From IMG/VR virus record IMGVR_UViG_3300013137_000075, positions 1-29,661 of that record: DNA of 29,661 nucleotides; one strand, given 5' to 3'. This DNA comes from a virus. Made by a program: the position numbers and the translations under genes. Shown here piece by piece: positions 6,049-13,415 of the stretch. Below the pieces are notes generated by a model, which saw nothing but the letters and a program-made list of their open reading frames with translations, was not told where the DNA came from and did not search any database. Numbering within the stretch: position 1 is the stretch's first letter; each line of letters opens with the position of its first letter.

Positions 6049-9000
6049 TTAAAACATCCGCCTCTCCATCACGATCTCCACATCCAGCTCCACCGTATCT
6101 GCATCCGAGAAACTGATCACATTCTCCCCCTCGCCCAGCGGCAGCCAGTCCTGCCGCGTTCCGCCCACCTCCACCAGCGCCTGCTGCTGCGATTCCGTTT
6201 TATACGTCACCGTCTTGTTCACCGTATCCACAATCAACACCTGGTCCAGCTCCATATCCAGCGTTAGCACAATCGCCGCATCCTCCGCCTCATTCTCGAT
6301 CGTCAGCGCCAGCGGATAGTTGCCCACCTCGCTCCCGATGGCCACCACCGGCGTGTAGCTGCTGTTCAGCGTGATGACACAATCCGCCGCCTCTAGTTTT
6401 CCATTTTGTGCGTTCAGTGTCAGCGCAACATATTTCGATCCAGCGGTAATTGCCTCGTTATCGCTCCAGGCCTCCCACGTATCATCTGCAGACGGGTCAG
6501 CAATAGTGTCCTCGGTAGTCCAGGTGTATCCGTTTGGACTGGACTGGATTTCTGCGGTGTATGCTGTTGTTGTTGTGATGTTCCATTTTTCGCCATTTGT
6601 AAAATTGGCATTGGTAATAAAACACGGGTTAAATAATGCCTCTCGAATCCATGTAGAGAATTGGTTATACAATCCGAGTTCTACCCACGGATCCGCGTCG
6701 GCTCCCTCCGTTCCGCCATAATACACCTCAGAGAAATTCGGGCGGTCCCAATGCCCGGACTGCAACCCGGTACTCTCCCCAAACTCCTGATATGTCCAAC
6801 TGGTATTTGTGCTGGTTAGTTCGATGATGGGTTTGTAGTCATCATAATGTGAGTCTGTTGGGTCGGTAGCTGCCGCGTTCCCGTACACAATCCACACATC
6901 GTGCTGAATCCAGAACACATCCGCGTCTGCCAGATGCGCCGCGGCGCTGGTTGATTTTGCCGCCCGCGTAATGCCGGTAAACTGGCAACTGGCGTTCACC
7001 TTGCCTGTATACGTGAACGCCTCAGTTCCGATATAGAGAATACCAGACGTGGGTAAAAATGTGATGCTCCCGTTTACGTCAATTGTCGTCACGTCCCCGG
7101 AATCCGCAATTGCAGTTGCCAGCGTCATCGGTCTATCTGCCAGAAAATCCAGGTTTACCCACACCTGGGTTGTGGCGTGGTTCATGTTTTGCAGCCAGCG
7201 GTTTACCTCAATGCCGTCCACCATCACCCGCAGGTCGTCACCATCCGCCTGCATTTTGCTTGCGGTAACGAGTGTTGCGGTATCAAATCCATCGTTGACA
7301 ATATCCACCGGATACCGGGTATAATTGTTTTCCGCCCGCCATTTTACGGGTATCCAGCGTTTGTAATCATAGCCGGAGCTTTTGCCCGTCCGTGGCGTGA
7401 TATGCAGCACCGGATAGGCATCCACATCCCCCTGGTTATCGATCACGCAGCTGTACGCGCCCGCTCGTATCACGTGCCGGAAATAATCCCCATCCCTCAT
7501 CCGCCAGCGCGCGTCCTCGTCCACCACCAGGCTGCTCACCAACCCCTTATCGCTCTCCCGGCCCTTCACCCGCCACGGCTCCGCCGCCACGCACCGCACG
7601 TCCACATGCCGCGCTTCGTTCTGACGCCCGTTGGCATAGTCCAGTGCCACATCAGCGGCAGACATTGCACTGTCCAGTACCAGCACGCCGTCAATGAATC
7701 CAGATATCGCATCGCTATCCGCAATTGCCAGCCCGGCGTCCGTCGGAGCGGGATAGTAATATGTTTTCGTATCGCCGAATTTCGCCCCGTCCAGGTACAA
7801 TATCTGGCCCACTAAAATATCCCACACAAAATGGATACAGTGCCACGTATCAACCGCAAAATTTACATCTGTCAGCGCGCCAAATCCGGAATAAGTGCTT
7901 GCCATCGCTGTAGCTAGTGAATCGTTGGTGGCGATATAAACGCCAACCCCCGCCGCAGTGCCCCAACGGAAAACCCATCTGTTATTGCTGTTATCGTCTA
8001 CAGCTGATGTAGACTTGACCCAGAAACGCACTGTCCCGGTGCGTTTTGGCAAATCTGCGGCAGACAGGGTGATGGTATTATTGCTCGCTGCCCAGGTGCT
8101 GGTGGAGGCGTGCGCCGTCCCCGCCCAACTGCACCCCGGCATATCGCCGTGCGCGGTGGGCAGTTTATACTGTGTCCCCGTCAACTGGAGACCATCAAAA
8201 ATCACATCCGCATTGGCTGTTTTAACAAAAACGTTCAGCGTCCAGGTCTCCTCCTCTACCAATCCGGTGGCATTGTCTGAAATGCGCGTCCACACGCCAA
8301 TATGCGCGTCCGTCAGCGTCAATTCGGCAGAGAGAGCCGCAGCTCCAGTGTCAGACCCATCGCCGGTTAATCCGACCTTCGCGCCTGTCGTATAACTGAC
8401 CACGTAGACCCACACTGACAGATTTGCAACATCGATGTCGGTTGCCCCTGCGGTCTCGGTCACGCCGTAGTTATCCGCCCCGCCGTCCGTTTTTGCGATC
8501 CGCTGCGCCTGGTTGCCGTATTTTGCAATACCGCTCTCGCTGCGCGTCCCTGCCCCGGTGCCGGTCGCGTATGCAGCATACCCCGCGCATAAACCCGACG
8601 TGTACGTCCCGCAAAAAATAGGGTTGGGAATGTAATTGATAAACGCCTCCCCGCACTGCAAGCCCTCGCCCGGCGCCGTGTACCAGCTGCCCGCCATATC
8701 CATCACCAGGTCATCCCCGCGCAGCACATCCCGCGCGTGCCAATCCCCGTCGCCGTCCCCGTACACATCCCACGGCCCCAGGCTCAGCAGCACATTCCCC
8801 GCTCCGGCGCCGGGCCACACGTGCTCTGCCATCGTCAGCCTGCGGCTCACATCCTTCTCCGGATCCAGCATCTGCATCAGCGCCCTGCGGCTCAATTTCC
8901 GCGTCGTGTGGCTCGCCACATCCCAGATCGTGCGCAGTGTCATCTGCCCCGCCAGCAGCTCCATCCCCGCCGCCACCGGCCTGCGGCCCACCCGTGACGC

Positions 9001-9111
9001 CATCAACGCCTGCGCCCCCGGCAGCCCGTACGCCCCATCGATAAACTGGCTCTGCCACGTTGCCCCGTCATTGATTACCAACCCATCTATTGCCAACGGT
9101 TTCCCAACCAT
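6049..9111 (-). CDS. Large distal tail (Dit)-like protein with inserted sugar-binding-type domains
   Basis: 1020 residues. The N-terminal part (GLPGAQALMASRVGRRPVAAG, then RALMQMLDPEKD) and the C-terminal part (LTLDMELDQVLIVDTVNKTV, LPLGEGENVISFSD, VEIVMERRMF) match the two ends of siphophage Dit/tail-family proteins, which are usually 250-500 residues. Between them lie a jelly-roll-like segment (about 165-325), a concanavalin/LamG-like segment (about 350-490, with TVRFWVKS, YLDGAKFGD and FIDGVLVLDSAMSAADV) and a GILYIGTEAFTYTGK beta motif near 695-720. GAGGAGG precedes the ATG. The inserts are visibly less GC-rich than the ends. This is an evolved Dit that probably binds host surface glycans. 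Confidence 0.7.
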   Translation of the reverse strand: MVGKPLAIDGLVINDGATWQSQFIDGAYGLPGAQALMASRVGRRPVAAGMELLAGQMTLRTIWDVASHTTRKLSRRALMQMLDPEKDVSRRLTMAEHVWPGAGAGNVLLSLGPWDVYGDGDGDWHARDVLRGDDLVMDMAGSWYTAPGEGLQCGEAFINYIPNPIFCGTYTSGLCAGYAAYATGTGAGTRSESGIAKYGNQAQRIAKTDGGADNYGVTETAGATDIDVANLSVWVYVVSYTTGAKVGLTGDGSDTGAAALSAELTLTDAHIGVWTRISDNATGLVEEETWTLNVFVKTANADVIFDGLQLTGTQYKLPTAHGDMPGCSWAGTAHASTSTWAASNNTITLSAADLPKRTGTVRFWVKSTSAVDDNSNNRWVFRWGTAAGVGVYIATNDSLATAMASTYSGFGALTDVNFAVDTWHCIHFVWDILVGQILYLDGAKFGDTKTYYYPAPTDAGLAIADSDAISGFIDGVLVLDSAMSAADVALDYANGRQNEARHVDVRCVAAEPWRVKGRESDKGLVSSLVVDEDARWRMRDGDYFRHVIRAGAYSCVIDNQGDVDAYPVLHITPRTGKSSGYDYKRWIPVKWRAENNYTRYPVDIVNDGFDTATLVTASKMQADGDDLRVMVDGIEVNRWLQNMNHATTQVWVNLDFLADRPMTLATAIADSGDVTTIDVNGSITFLPTSGILYIGTEAFTYTGKVNASCQFTGITRAAKSTSAAAHLADADVFWIQHDVWIVYGNAAATDPTDSHYDDYKPIIELTSTNTSWTYQEFGESTGLQSGHWDRPNFSEVYYGGTEGADADPWVELGLYNQFSTWIREALFNPCFITNANFTNGEKWNITTTTAYTAEIQSSPNGYTWTTEDTIADPSADDTWEAWSDNEAITAGSKYVALTLNAQNGKLEAADCVITLNSSYTPVVAIGSEVGNYPLALTIENEAEDAAIVLTLDMELDQVLIVDTVNKTVTYKTESQQQALVEVGGTRQDWLPLGEGENVISFSDADTVELDVEIVMERRMF

Positions 9112-9122
9112 TCACCCTCCTC

Positions 9123-9194
9123 ACGTTCCAACGTTCCAACGTTCTAACGTTCCAACGTTCCAACGTTCTAACGTTCTAACGTTGTAACGTTGTA
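9123..9194. repeat. Tandem array of nine 8-bp units (family B)
   Basis: Nine head-to-tail units of ACGTTNNA (ACGTTCCA, ACGTTCTA, ACGTTGTA) fill the gap between tape measure and Dit-like gene, followed by ACGCAACACGCAATAC, a piece of family E. Shorter arrays of the same unit lie at 6028-6048, 17139-17163 and 24718-24745. No unique spacers are present, so this is not a CRISPR. Confidence 0.9.
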
Positions 9195-9213
9195 ACGCAA
9201 CACGCAATACTTT

Positions 9214-11109
9214 TCACGTCCCCATCGCCGCCACCTGCTGCAGCAAACTCTTCCCATCCTTCGCTTCCCGCACATGCAGCCCCCCGTAAATCGTCACACT
9301 CTGGTCCCGGCTGTCACTCGCCATCCCTGCCTGGATCACCCCGCTCACCAATCCCCCCGCCATCCGCGCCGGCATATCTGCCAACTGGGCAATCCCCTCC
9401 GCCAGCCCCATGCTCACATTCTGCCCGATCTCCGCAAACACCTTCGACGGCGATGAAATCCCCAGCAGCCGCTTTGCCGCGTCAATTGCCCCCTGCACCA
9501 CGCCGGTCACCGCATTGATCAGCTGCCCCGCCATCTGCTTCGCACCGTTAATCAACCCCTGAATCAACCCCTTACCGGCTGCCTCCAGGCTGAAATTAGC
9601 GATAAACGTCTTCACATCATCCAGGATTTTCGACGTGATTGTTTTCAACATATCGAAGTTATTCTGCCACGTGCTCACAAACTCATCCGTGCTGCTCCCG
9701 ATAAAGCCCAGCACCGTCTCCAGAAACTCGCTGGCGTACTTTTTAATCGCGTCCCATATTCCGGCGGCCGTGTTTTTGATGGTGTTCCACGCGCCTTCCC
9801 AATCTCCCTGCACCACCTGCATAGTCAGCGTGATAAACCCCAGCACCGCCTGGATAGCCGCGTCCACAATCCCCTTGATCACCACCCACACGGCTGCCAC
9901 AAACAACTGGATGGCTGGCCATACCGCTTCCCACACCGCCTGGATGCGGCCCATCACGGCCTCGATCGTCTGCTGGATCAGCGGCATATTCGCCTGCACC
10001 CACGCCACGATCACCCCGATCTGCTCGCTCACAAACGCCACCACAGGGGGCAGGATGGTATTGATTACGGTCTGCACCGCGGCCCAGATGCTCTCCCACA
10101 CCCCGCGAAGCGTTTCCAGCGCGCCTGGGCCTTCATTCGTCAGCCACCCCACCACCAGGGCAAATATCCCCTGCAGTATGGGCCACACCGTCTCCACCGC
10201 TGCCTGAATCTGTGGCCACGCCGTCTCCCACATCGCCTGCAGCCGCGCGATCGCCCCAGGCAGGTTATCCGCCAGCCATCCGCCAAATTCGGTTGCCCAC
10301 GCCACCAGAGCCGGGCCGTACTCCTGCGCCAATCCCGCCAACGGTGTGATCAATGCCCCCAGGGCTGGCAGCAGCGCCGTGGCGATACCGTCCTTGGTGT
10401 TCTCCAGCGCCACCCGCATCTGCGCCAGCGATTGCGCAGTCCCACCCGTGTTTTCGCCCAACCGCTCGATAAATTCGCCGCCCTGCGCGATCACCGCATT
10501 CAGCAGCGCCTCCTGCTGTTGCTCCTTCGTCATCTCATTGGTCGTGATCCCCAGCGTGTCCGCGTACGCCTGGTACGCCTCCGCCTGGTTGATCGTCAGT
10601 CCCAGGTTGTCCAGGATCATTGGGCTTGCACGCCCGATGCCTTTCACCAGGCTGTCCAGCATAAAGCCCACGTCCTGCCCTGTCGCCGCCGCGCTCGCCT
10701 GCGCGATCTGCAGCAGCACCGGGAACTTCGTCGCCATGCTTTCGCCCACCAGCAGCATCGCCTCGTTATATGAGGTCATCAGATCCGCGTCCGTCACCAT
10801 CCCGTTGGACGCCTCACGCATAGAGGCCAGCACCGCATCGGCGCTGGCCCCTGCACTTGCTGCCAGATTCTCAAACGATCGCCGGATCTGATCCAGCGCC
10901 GGGGCTTCGTTCAGCAGCGTGTCCCCGATCGCCCTGCCCAGCTCCCCGATCTTCTGAATTGCCCCCGTGATCAGGCTCCCTGCCAGCGCCCCCAGCGCCC
11001 CACCGGCTGCCGCGCCCAGCGTCGTCAACCCGCTGCTCGCATTCCCCAGCACGCTGGAAACGCCCTGCTCCGTCCCTCTCAGAATTAGCTCAATCGTATT
11101 TCGGCTCAA
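9214..11109 (-). CDS. Tail tape measure protein
   Basis: 631 residues, rich in Ala, Gly, Ile and Trp and almost entirely helical. The N-terminal region has a Gly/Ala-rich hydrophobic stretch (LGAAAGGALGALAGSLITGAI), the middle repeats hydrophobic helices around WETAWPQIQAAVETVWPIL and WEAVWPAIQLFVAAVW, and the C-terminus carries the family hallmark KRLLGISSPSKVFAEIGQNVSMGLAEGI. Tape measures set tail length at roughly 0.15 nm per residue, so the tail tube would be about 95 nm. Translation appears to start at TTG (11109), because an in-frame stop lies two codons upstream; the four-codon frame MPDT ends on that TTG. It follows the tail assembly chaperones, the expected order. Confidence 0.9.
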   Translation of the reverse strand: MSRNTIELILRGTEQGVSSVLGNASSGLTTLGAAAGGALGALAGSLITGAIQKIGELGRAIGDTLLNEAPALDQIRRSFENLAASAGASADAVLASMREASNGMVTDADLMTSYNEAMLLVGESMATKFPVLLQIAQASAAATGQDVGFMLDSLVKGIGRASPMILDNLGLTINQAEAYQAYADTLGITTNEMTKEQQQEALLNAVIAQGGEFIERLGENTGGTAQSLAQMRVALENTKDGIATALLPALGALITPLAGLAQEYGPALVAWATEFGGWLADNLPGAIARLQAMWETAWPQIQAAVETVWPILQGIFALVVGWLTNEGPGALETLRGVWESIWAAVQTVINTILPPVVAFVSEQIGVIVAWVQANMPLIQQTIEAVMGRIQAVWEAVWPAIQLFVAAVWVVIKGIVDAAIQAVLGFITLTMQVVQGDWEGAWNTIKNTAAGIWDAIKKYASEFLETVLGFIGSSTDEFVSTWQNNFDMLKTITSKILDDVKTFIANFSLEAAGKGLIQGLINGAKQMAGQLINAVTGVVQGAIDAAKRLLGISSPSKVFAEIGQNVSMGLAEGIAQLADMPARMAGGLVSGVIQAGMASDSRDQSVTIYGGLHVREAKDGKSLLQQVAAMGT

Positions 11110-11235
11110 GTATCAGGCATACGTCACCCCGACTCGTCTCCTACCTCAAAATATTGACCGGCAGGGCTGAGGTATTAGCCTCTTCAACAAGGTTGATCAG
11201 ACCCCATCTATCCGGTCATCACATCTATCATTCTA

Positions 11236-11284
11236 CCGTTCGTAGTAGAGACTTCAGACTTCCGACTTCAGACTTCCGACTTCC
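11236..11284. repeat. Composite repeat: family D tail plus 14-bp tandem units
   Basis: CCGTTCGTAGTAGAG, the outer half of family D, is followed by two exact units ACTTCAGACTTCCG (11251-11264, 11265-11278) and a partial third. On the minus strand the unit supplies the last codons KSEV and the stop of the chaperone frameshift product. A related GGAAGTTTGAAGTT sequence ends the gp7-like gene with KAEV. Confidence 0.7.
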
Positions 11285-11486
11285 ACCGCCTTATCTCTTC
11301 CGCCTTATTCCTCATCGCCAGATCCAGCAAACAGCGTCTCACGTCCATCTTGTCCAGTTCCTCGTGCGTGCAGTGATACAGCTCAATCAACTGCAGCTCC
11401 ACCCACGCCCACGGCGCCGGATGCGCCTCCGAACCTGTATGCAAATGCATCGCGAGCTGATCTAAAATCAGCTCGCTGGAACTGCT
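11268..11486 (-). CDS. Tail assembly chaperone, gpT-like part made by -1 frameshift
   Basis: This frame is entered from the upstream chaperone by slipping back one base at CCCAAAA (11486-11492) and then reads SSSSELILDQLAMHLHTG and continues to KSEV. The fusion would be about 199 residues (127 from gpG plus 72). An independent start at the ATG at 11450 is possible but has no ribosome site. In lambda and most siphophages gpG and gpG-T are made by such frameshifts and coat the tape measure during assembly. The segment ELYHCTHEELDKMDVRRCLLDLAMR with helical character and position directly before the tape measure fits gpT. Confidence 0.75.
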   Translation of the reverse strand, partial: SSSSELILDQLAMHLHTGSEAHPAPWAWVELQLIELYHCTHEELDKMDVRRCLLDLAMRNKAEEIRRWKSEV

Positions 11487-11492
11487 TTTGGG
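11452..11492 (-). promoter_or_regulatory. Programmed -1 ribosomal frameshift signal
   Basis: Read on the minus strand, the zero frame GGC CCA AAA GCA contains the heptamer C-CCA-AAA (11492-11486). Nine bases later begins a perfect 10-bp stem GCGAGCTGAT / ATCAGCTCGC (11476-11467 and 11461-11452) with loop TTTAG. The zero-frame stop TGA lies within the stem. Heptamer, spacer and stem all match known -1 signals. Confidence 0.85.
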
Positions 11493-11866
11493 CCTACATC
11501 GGCTCCTAACTGCGAAATCAACCAGTTCAACTCCGGAAAGGTCAGCTCCTCGAACACCTCCGCATTATCGCGCGGCTGCGCCAGCGGCTCGCCTTCCTCA
11601 TCCGTCCAGTTCCACGCGAGCACCAGGCTGCTCATCACCGCCCCGATCCTGCCGAAAGCGTCTAGCGCCTCCTGCTGATTCGTGCCGAAGTCCACACTCG
11701 CAAACGTCGCCATCTCCGCCACCGCCCGCAAATGCTTCAACCGCAAACTAGCGCGGAACTCCACCCACGTTCCCGGTCCTTGCGTCTCAACATCGTCGCT
11801 TGCCACCCGGTTCGTTGCCACCGGTCTGCCCTTTTCATCCAACGGAACCCGCTTCGCCTCTTCCAT
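11468..11866 (-). CDS. Tail assembly chaperone, gpG-like
   Basis: 132 residues from the second of two adjacent ATGs, which sits 5 nt from AGGAGG. The body (TWVEFRASLRLKHLRAVAEMA, then AFGRIGAVMSSLVLAWNWTDEEG and FEELTFPELNWLISQL) resembles tail assembly chaperones of siphophages: a small acidic protein that interacts with the tape measure. The last codons contain the frameshift heptamer, after which the zero frame reads only GCA GTT CCA GCG AGC and stops. The gene follows two tail-tube-like genes and precedes the tape measure, which is the canonical location. Confidence 0.85.
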   Translation of the reverse strand: MEEAKRVPLDEKGRPVATNRVASDDVETQGPGTWVEFRASLRLKHLRAVAEMATFASVDFGTNQQEALDAFGRIGAVMSSLVLAWNWTDEEGEPLAQPRDNAEVFEELTFPELNWLISQLGADVGPKAVPAS

Positions 11867-11891
11867 CATCGCCTCCTACACTGATTATCAA

Positions 11892-11957
11892 CCTGGGAGC
11901 GCCGCCTGGGAGCGCCGCCTGGGAGCGCCGCACCCCAGTGCGGCACATTGCGGCATC
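11892..11957. repeat. Palindromic repeat family A, tandem copy
   Basis: CTGGGAGCGCCGC is repeated three times in tandem, the last leading into the hairpin GCCGCAC-CCCA-GTGCGGC (11927-11944) and CATTGCGGCATCT. It separates the second tube-like gene from the chaperone gene. Family A copies recur at 12388, 12879, 20207, 23018, 24659 and 26346. Confidence 0.85.
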
Positions 11958-11964
11958 TCAACGC

Positions 11965-12369
11965 TTAATCGCCTCCAGGCACAACCCCTACCGTCACCGT
12001 CGACGTGATCTGAAACTCAATCTTCAGCGCTACCTTATCCCGGATCTTGAACCCGACGCTGCGCTTCGTCACAATCGCCTCCGCGCTATAGGCCGGCAGC
12101 CCTGCAACATAGCCTTGCGGATACCAAGCCAGAGTATTGCTTGCTCCGGGTGGGCACGCATTATACACATCCCCCCCGCTGTCATCAAAACCGTCAAACA
12201 CAGCCTTCCGGTCCGTCACCCCGCCGGGAATATACGTGCCGTCATTGTCCCCAAACGCCGTCACGTCCGGAGCCGCGTGCTCCTCATCCACATCCAGCGA
12301 CGCCCCGTGATCTGAAATCGTCGTTGCGTCGAATGTCACAAACAAATCCGATCCAGAATATTTCGTCAT
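11965..12369 (-). CDS. Tail tube-like protein, second paralogue
   Basis: 134 residues from ATG at 12369 (TTG at 12372 is adjacent; GGAGGG lies upstream). By hand alignment it is about two-thirds identical to the protein encoded at 12462-12854, sharing HGASLDVDEEH, GGVTDRKA, FDGFDD, AIVTKRSVG and KIRDKVALK. The alternating strand pattern, small size and position before the chaperones fit a major tail tube protein. Extra residues include VYNACPP with a Cys and a C-terminal VVPGGD. Which of the two builds the tube, or whether both do, cannot be told from sequence. Confidence 0.65.
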   Translation of the reverse strand: MTKYSGSDLFVTFDATTISDHGASLDVDEEHAAPDVTAFGDNDGTYIPGGVTDRKAVFDGFDDSGGDVYNACPPGASNTLAWYPQGYVAGLPAYSAEAIVTKRSVGFKIRDKVALKIEFQITSTVTVGVVPGGD

Positions 12370-12387
12370 CAATCCCTCCTATGGATT

Positions 12388-12461
12388 GCCGCCTGGGAGC
12401 GCCGCACCCCAGTGAGGCACAATGCACCCCAATGCGGCATATAAACCCCAGTGCGGAATGT
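12388..12461. repeat. Palindromic repeat family A between the tube paralogues
   Basis: CCTGGGAGCGCCGCACCCCA is followed by three degenerate units (AGTGAGGCAC, CAATGCGGCAT, CCAGTGCGGAAT) and fills the whole gap from one tube gene's start region to the stop of the other. The adjoining ATCCCTCCTATGGAT also matches the flank of the next copy at 12879. Confidence 0.85.
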
Positions 12462-12854
12462 TTATACCGTCCCTGCCGTCAGCGTCCCGCTCAACTGAAA
12501 CTCCACCTTCAGCGCCACCTTGTCCCTGATTTTCAATCCAACGCTGCGCTTCGTCACAATCGCCGTTACGCTGCGAGACGGCTTCCCGGCTGAATTCCCC
12601 TGTGGATACCACAACAACGTCGAACTTGTCCCCGGCGCCACGCCCGCGAAAATCGTGCCTGCTGTGTCGTCGAAACCGTCAAACGTAGCCTTCCGGTCCG
12701 TCACCCCGCCGCCCACATACGTGCCGTCATCGTCTCCAAAGGACGTCACATCTGGAGCCGGGTGCTCCTCATCCACGTCCAGCGACGCCCCGTGAACCCC
12801 GATATTCACGCTGTTGAACGTAATCGCCAAATCACTCCCCGCATATTTCGTCAT
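12462..12854 (-). CDS. Tail tube-like protein, first paralogue
   Basis: 130 residues with GGAGGG upstream of the ATG. It is the near-duplicate of the next gene (about 87 of 128 aligned positions identical by my count). The protein is beta-rich with an acidic loop (FGDDDGTYVGGG) and a conserved C-terminal strand pair KRSVGLKIRDKVALKVEFQL. Its place after a tail-terminator-like gene and before the chaperones suggests major tail protein. The two genes and their repeat-containing gaps form a tandem unit of about 485 bp, pointing to an unequal recombination event. Confidence 0.65.
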   Translation of the reverse strand: MTKYAGSDLAITFNSVNIGVHGASLDVDEEHPAPDVTSFGDDDGTYVGGGVTDRKATFDGFDDTAGTIFAGVAPGTSSTLLWYPQGNSAGKPSRSVTAIVTKRSVGLKIRDKVALKVEFQLSGTLTAGTV

Positions 12855-12878
12855 CTCTCAATCCCTCCTATGGATAAC

Positions 12879-12930
12879 CGCCTGGGAGCGCCGCACCCCA
12901 GTGCGGCACAATGCACCCTAATGCGGCACT
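12879..12930. repeat. Palindromic repeat family A before the first tube gene
   Basis: CCTGGGAGCGCCGCACC, hairpin partner GTGCGGC, and a second degenerate unit CCTAATGCGGCACTA. On the minus strand the element begins immediately after the stop TAG of the tail-terminator-like gene. Confidence 0.85.
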
Positions 12931-13348
12931 ACGCATACACCGTAAACACCAACGTCACCTCATCACTCCGGTACTGCTCCCCATCCACAATCACATAATC
13001 CGGCTGCGCCCGCTCCAGGTGCAGCTCCTGCCAGTTTCCCTGGCTGTCCACCCGGTTAGCCGCCACCACCTGCCCCACCGCCTGCAGCAAATCGTCCAGC
13101 GTATCCTCCGCCGCATCCGCGTTATCCCGCTTCACAAAATTTGTGTGCAGCAACCGCACCGTCACATCCTGCGTGGCCCCGCCAAACGTATCGATCTCCT
13201 GCTCGTACAAATCCCCGTGCACCGTCGCCACCGGCGTCTTCCCGTCGAACGTCTTCGGCTGGTGGTCATACACCGCCTGCCAACTCCCCTTCGTCGTGCA
13301 CAGCGCTACCCACCTCGTTCGTATCGCCCCTCTATCCGGAATCGTCAT
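12929..13348 (-). CDS. Tail terminator/tail completion-like protein
   Basis: 139 residues, AGGAG six bases before the ATG. The N-terminal helix region (GAIRTRWVALCTTKGSW), the middle TVHGDLYEQEIDTFGGATQDVTVRLLHTN and the helix DAAEDTLDDLLQAVGQVV followed by strands (WQELHLERAQPDYVIVDGEQY, DEVTLVFTVYA) resemble the alpha/beta layout of small siphophage tail terminators. Location between the neck genes and the tail tube matches. Sequence identity to a named family is not obvious to me, so the role rests mostly on context. Confidence 0.55.
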   Translation of the reverse strand: MTIPDRGAIRTRWVALCTTKGSWQAVYDHQPKTFDGKTPVATVHGDLYEQEIDTFGGATQDVTVRLLHTNFVKRDNADAAEDTLDDLLQAVGQVVAANRVDSQGNWQELHLERAQPDYVIVDGEQYRSDEVTLVFTVYA

Positions 13349-13363
13349 TCATGTCTCCTGTTT

Positions 13364-13415
13364 CCTTCCTCCCCCATTGAGGGAGGTTAGGTGGGGGCTT
13401 ACTCATTACGTTTTA
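13364..13415. repeat. 52-bp direct repeat copy 2 (palindromic family C)
   Basis: Exact second copy of the sequence at 4582-4633, placed between the phosphoesterase stop and the tail-terminator-like gene. The last 10 bases of the copy reach into the phosphoesterase 3' end, so the last codons (YKT and stop) are encoded by repeat-derived sequence. Confidence 0.8.

Noticed and set aside
7177-7815. 212-codon plus-strand frame, with similar long ones at 17538-18374 and 20681-21577
   Set aside because: His/Arg/Pro-rich readings antisense to well-supported genes; they arise from the strong G bias of the true coding strand.
9123-9194. Tandem array considered as a CRISPR
   Set aside because: 8-bp units without spacers and no cas genes; the 34-bp array at 25411-25512 likewise has no unique spacers.
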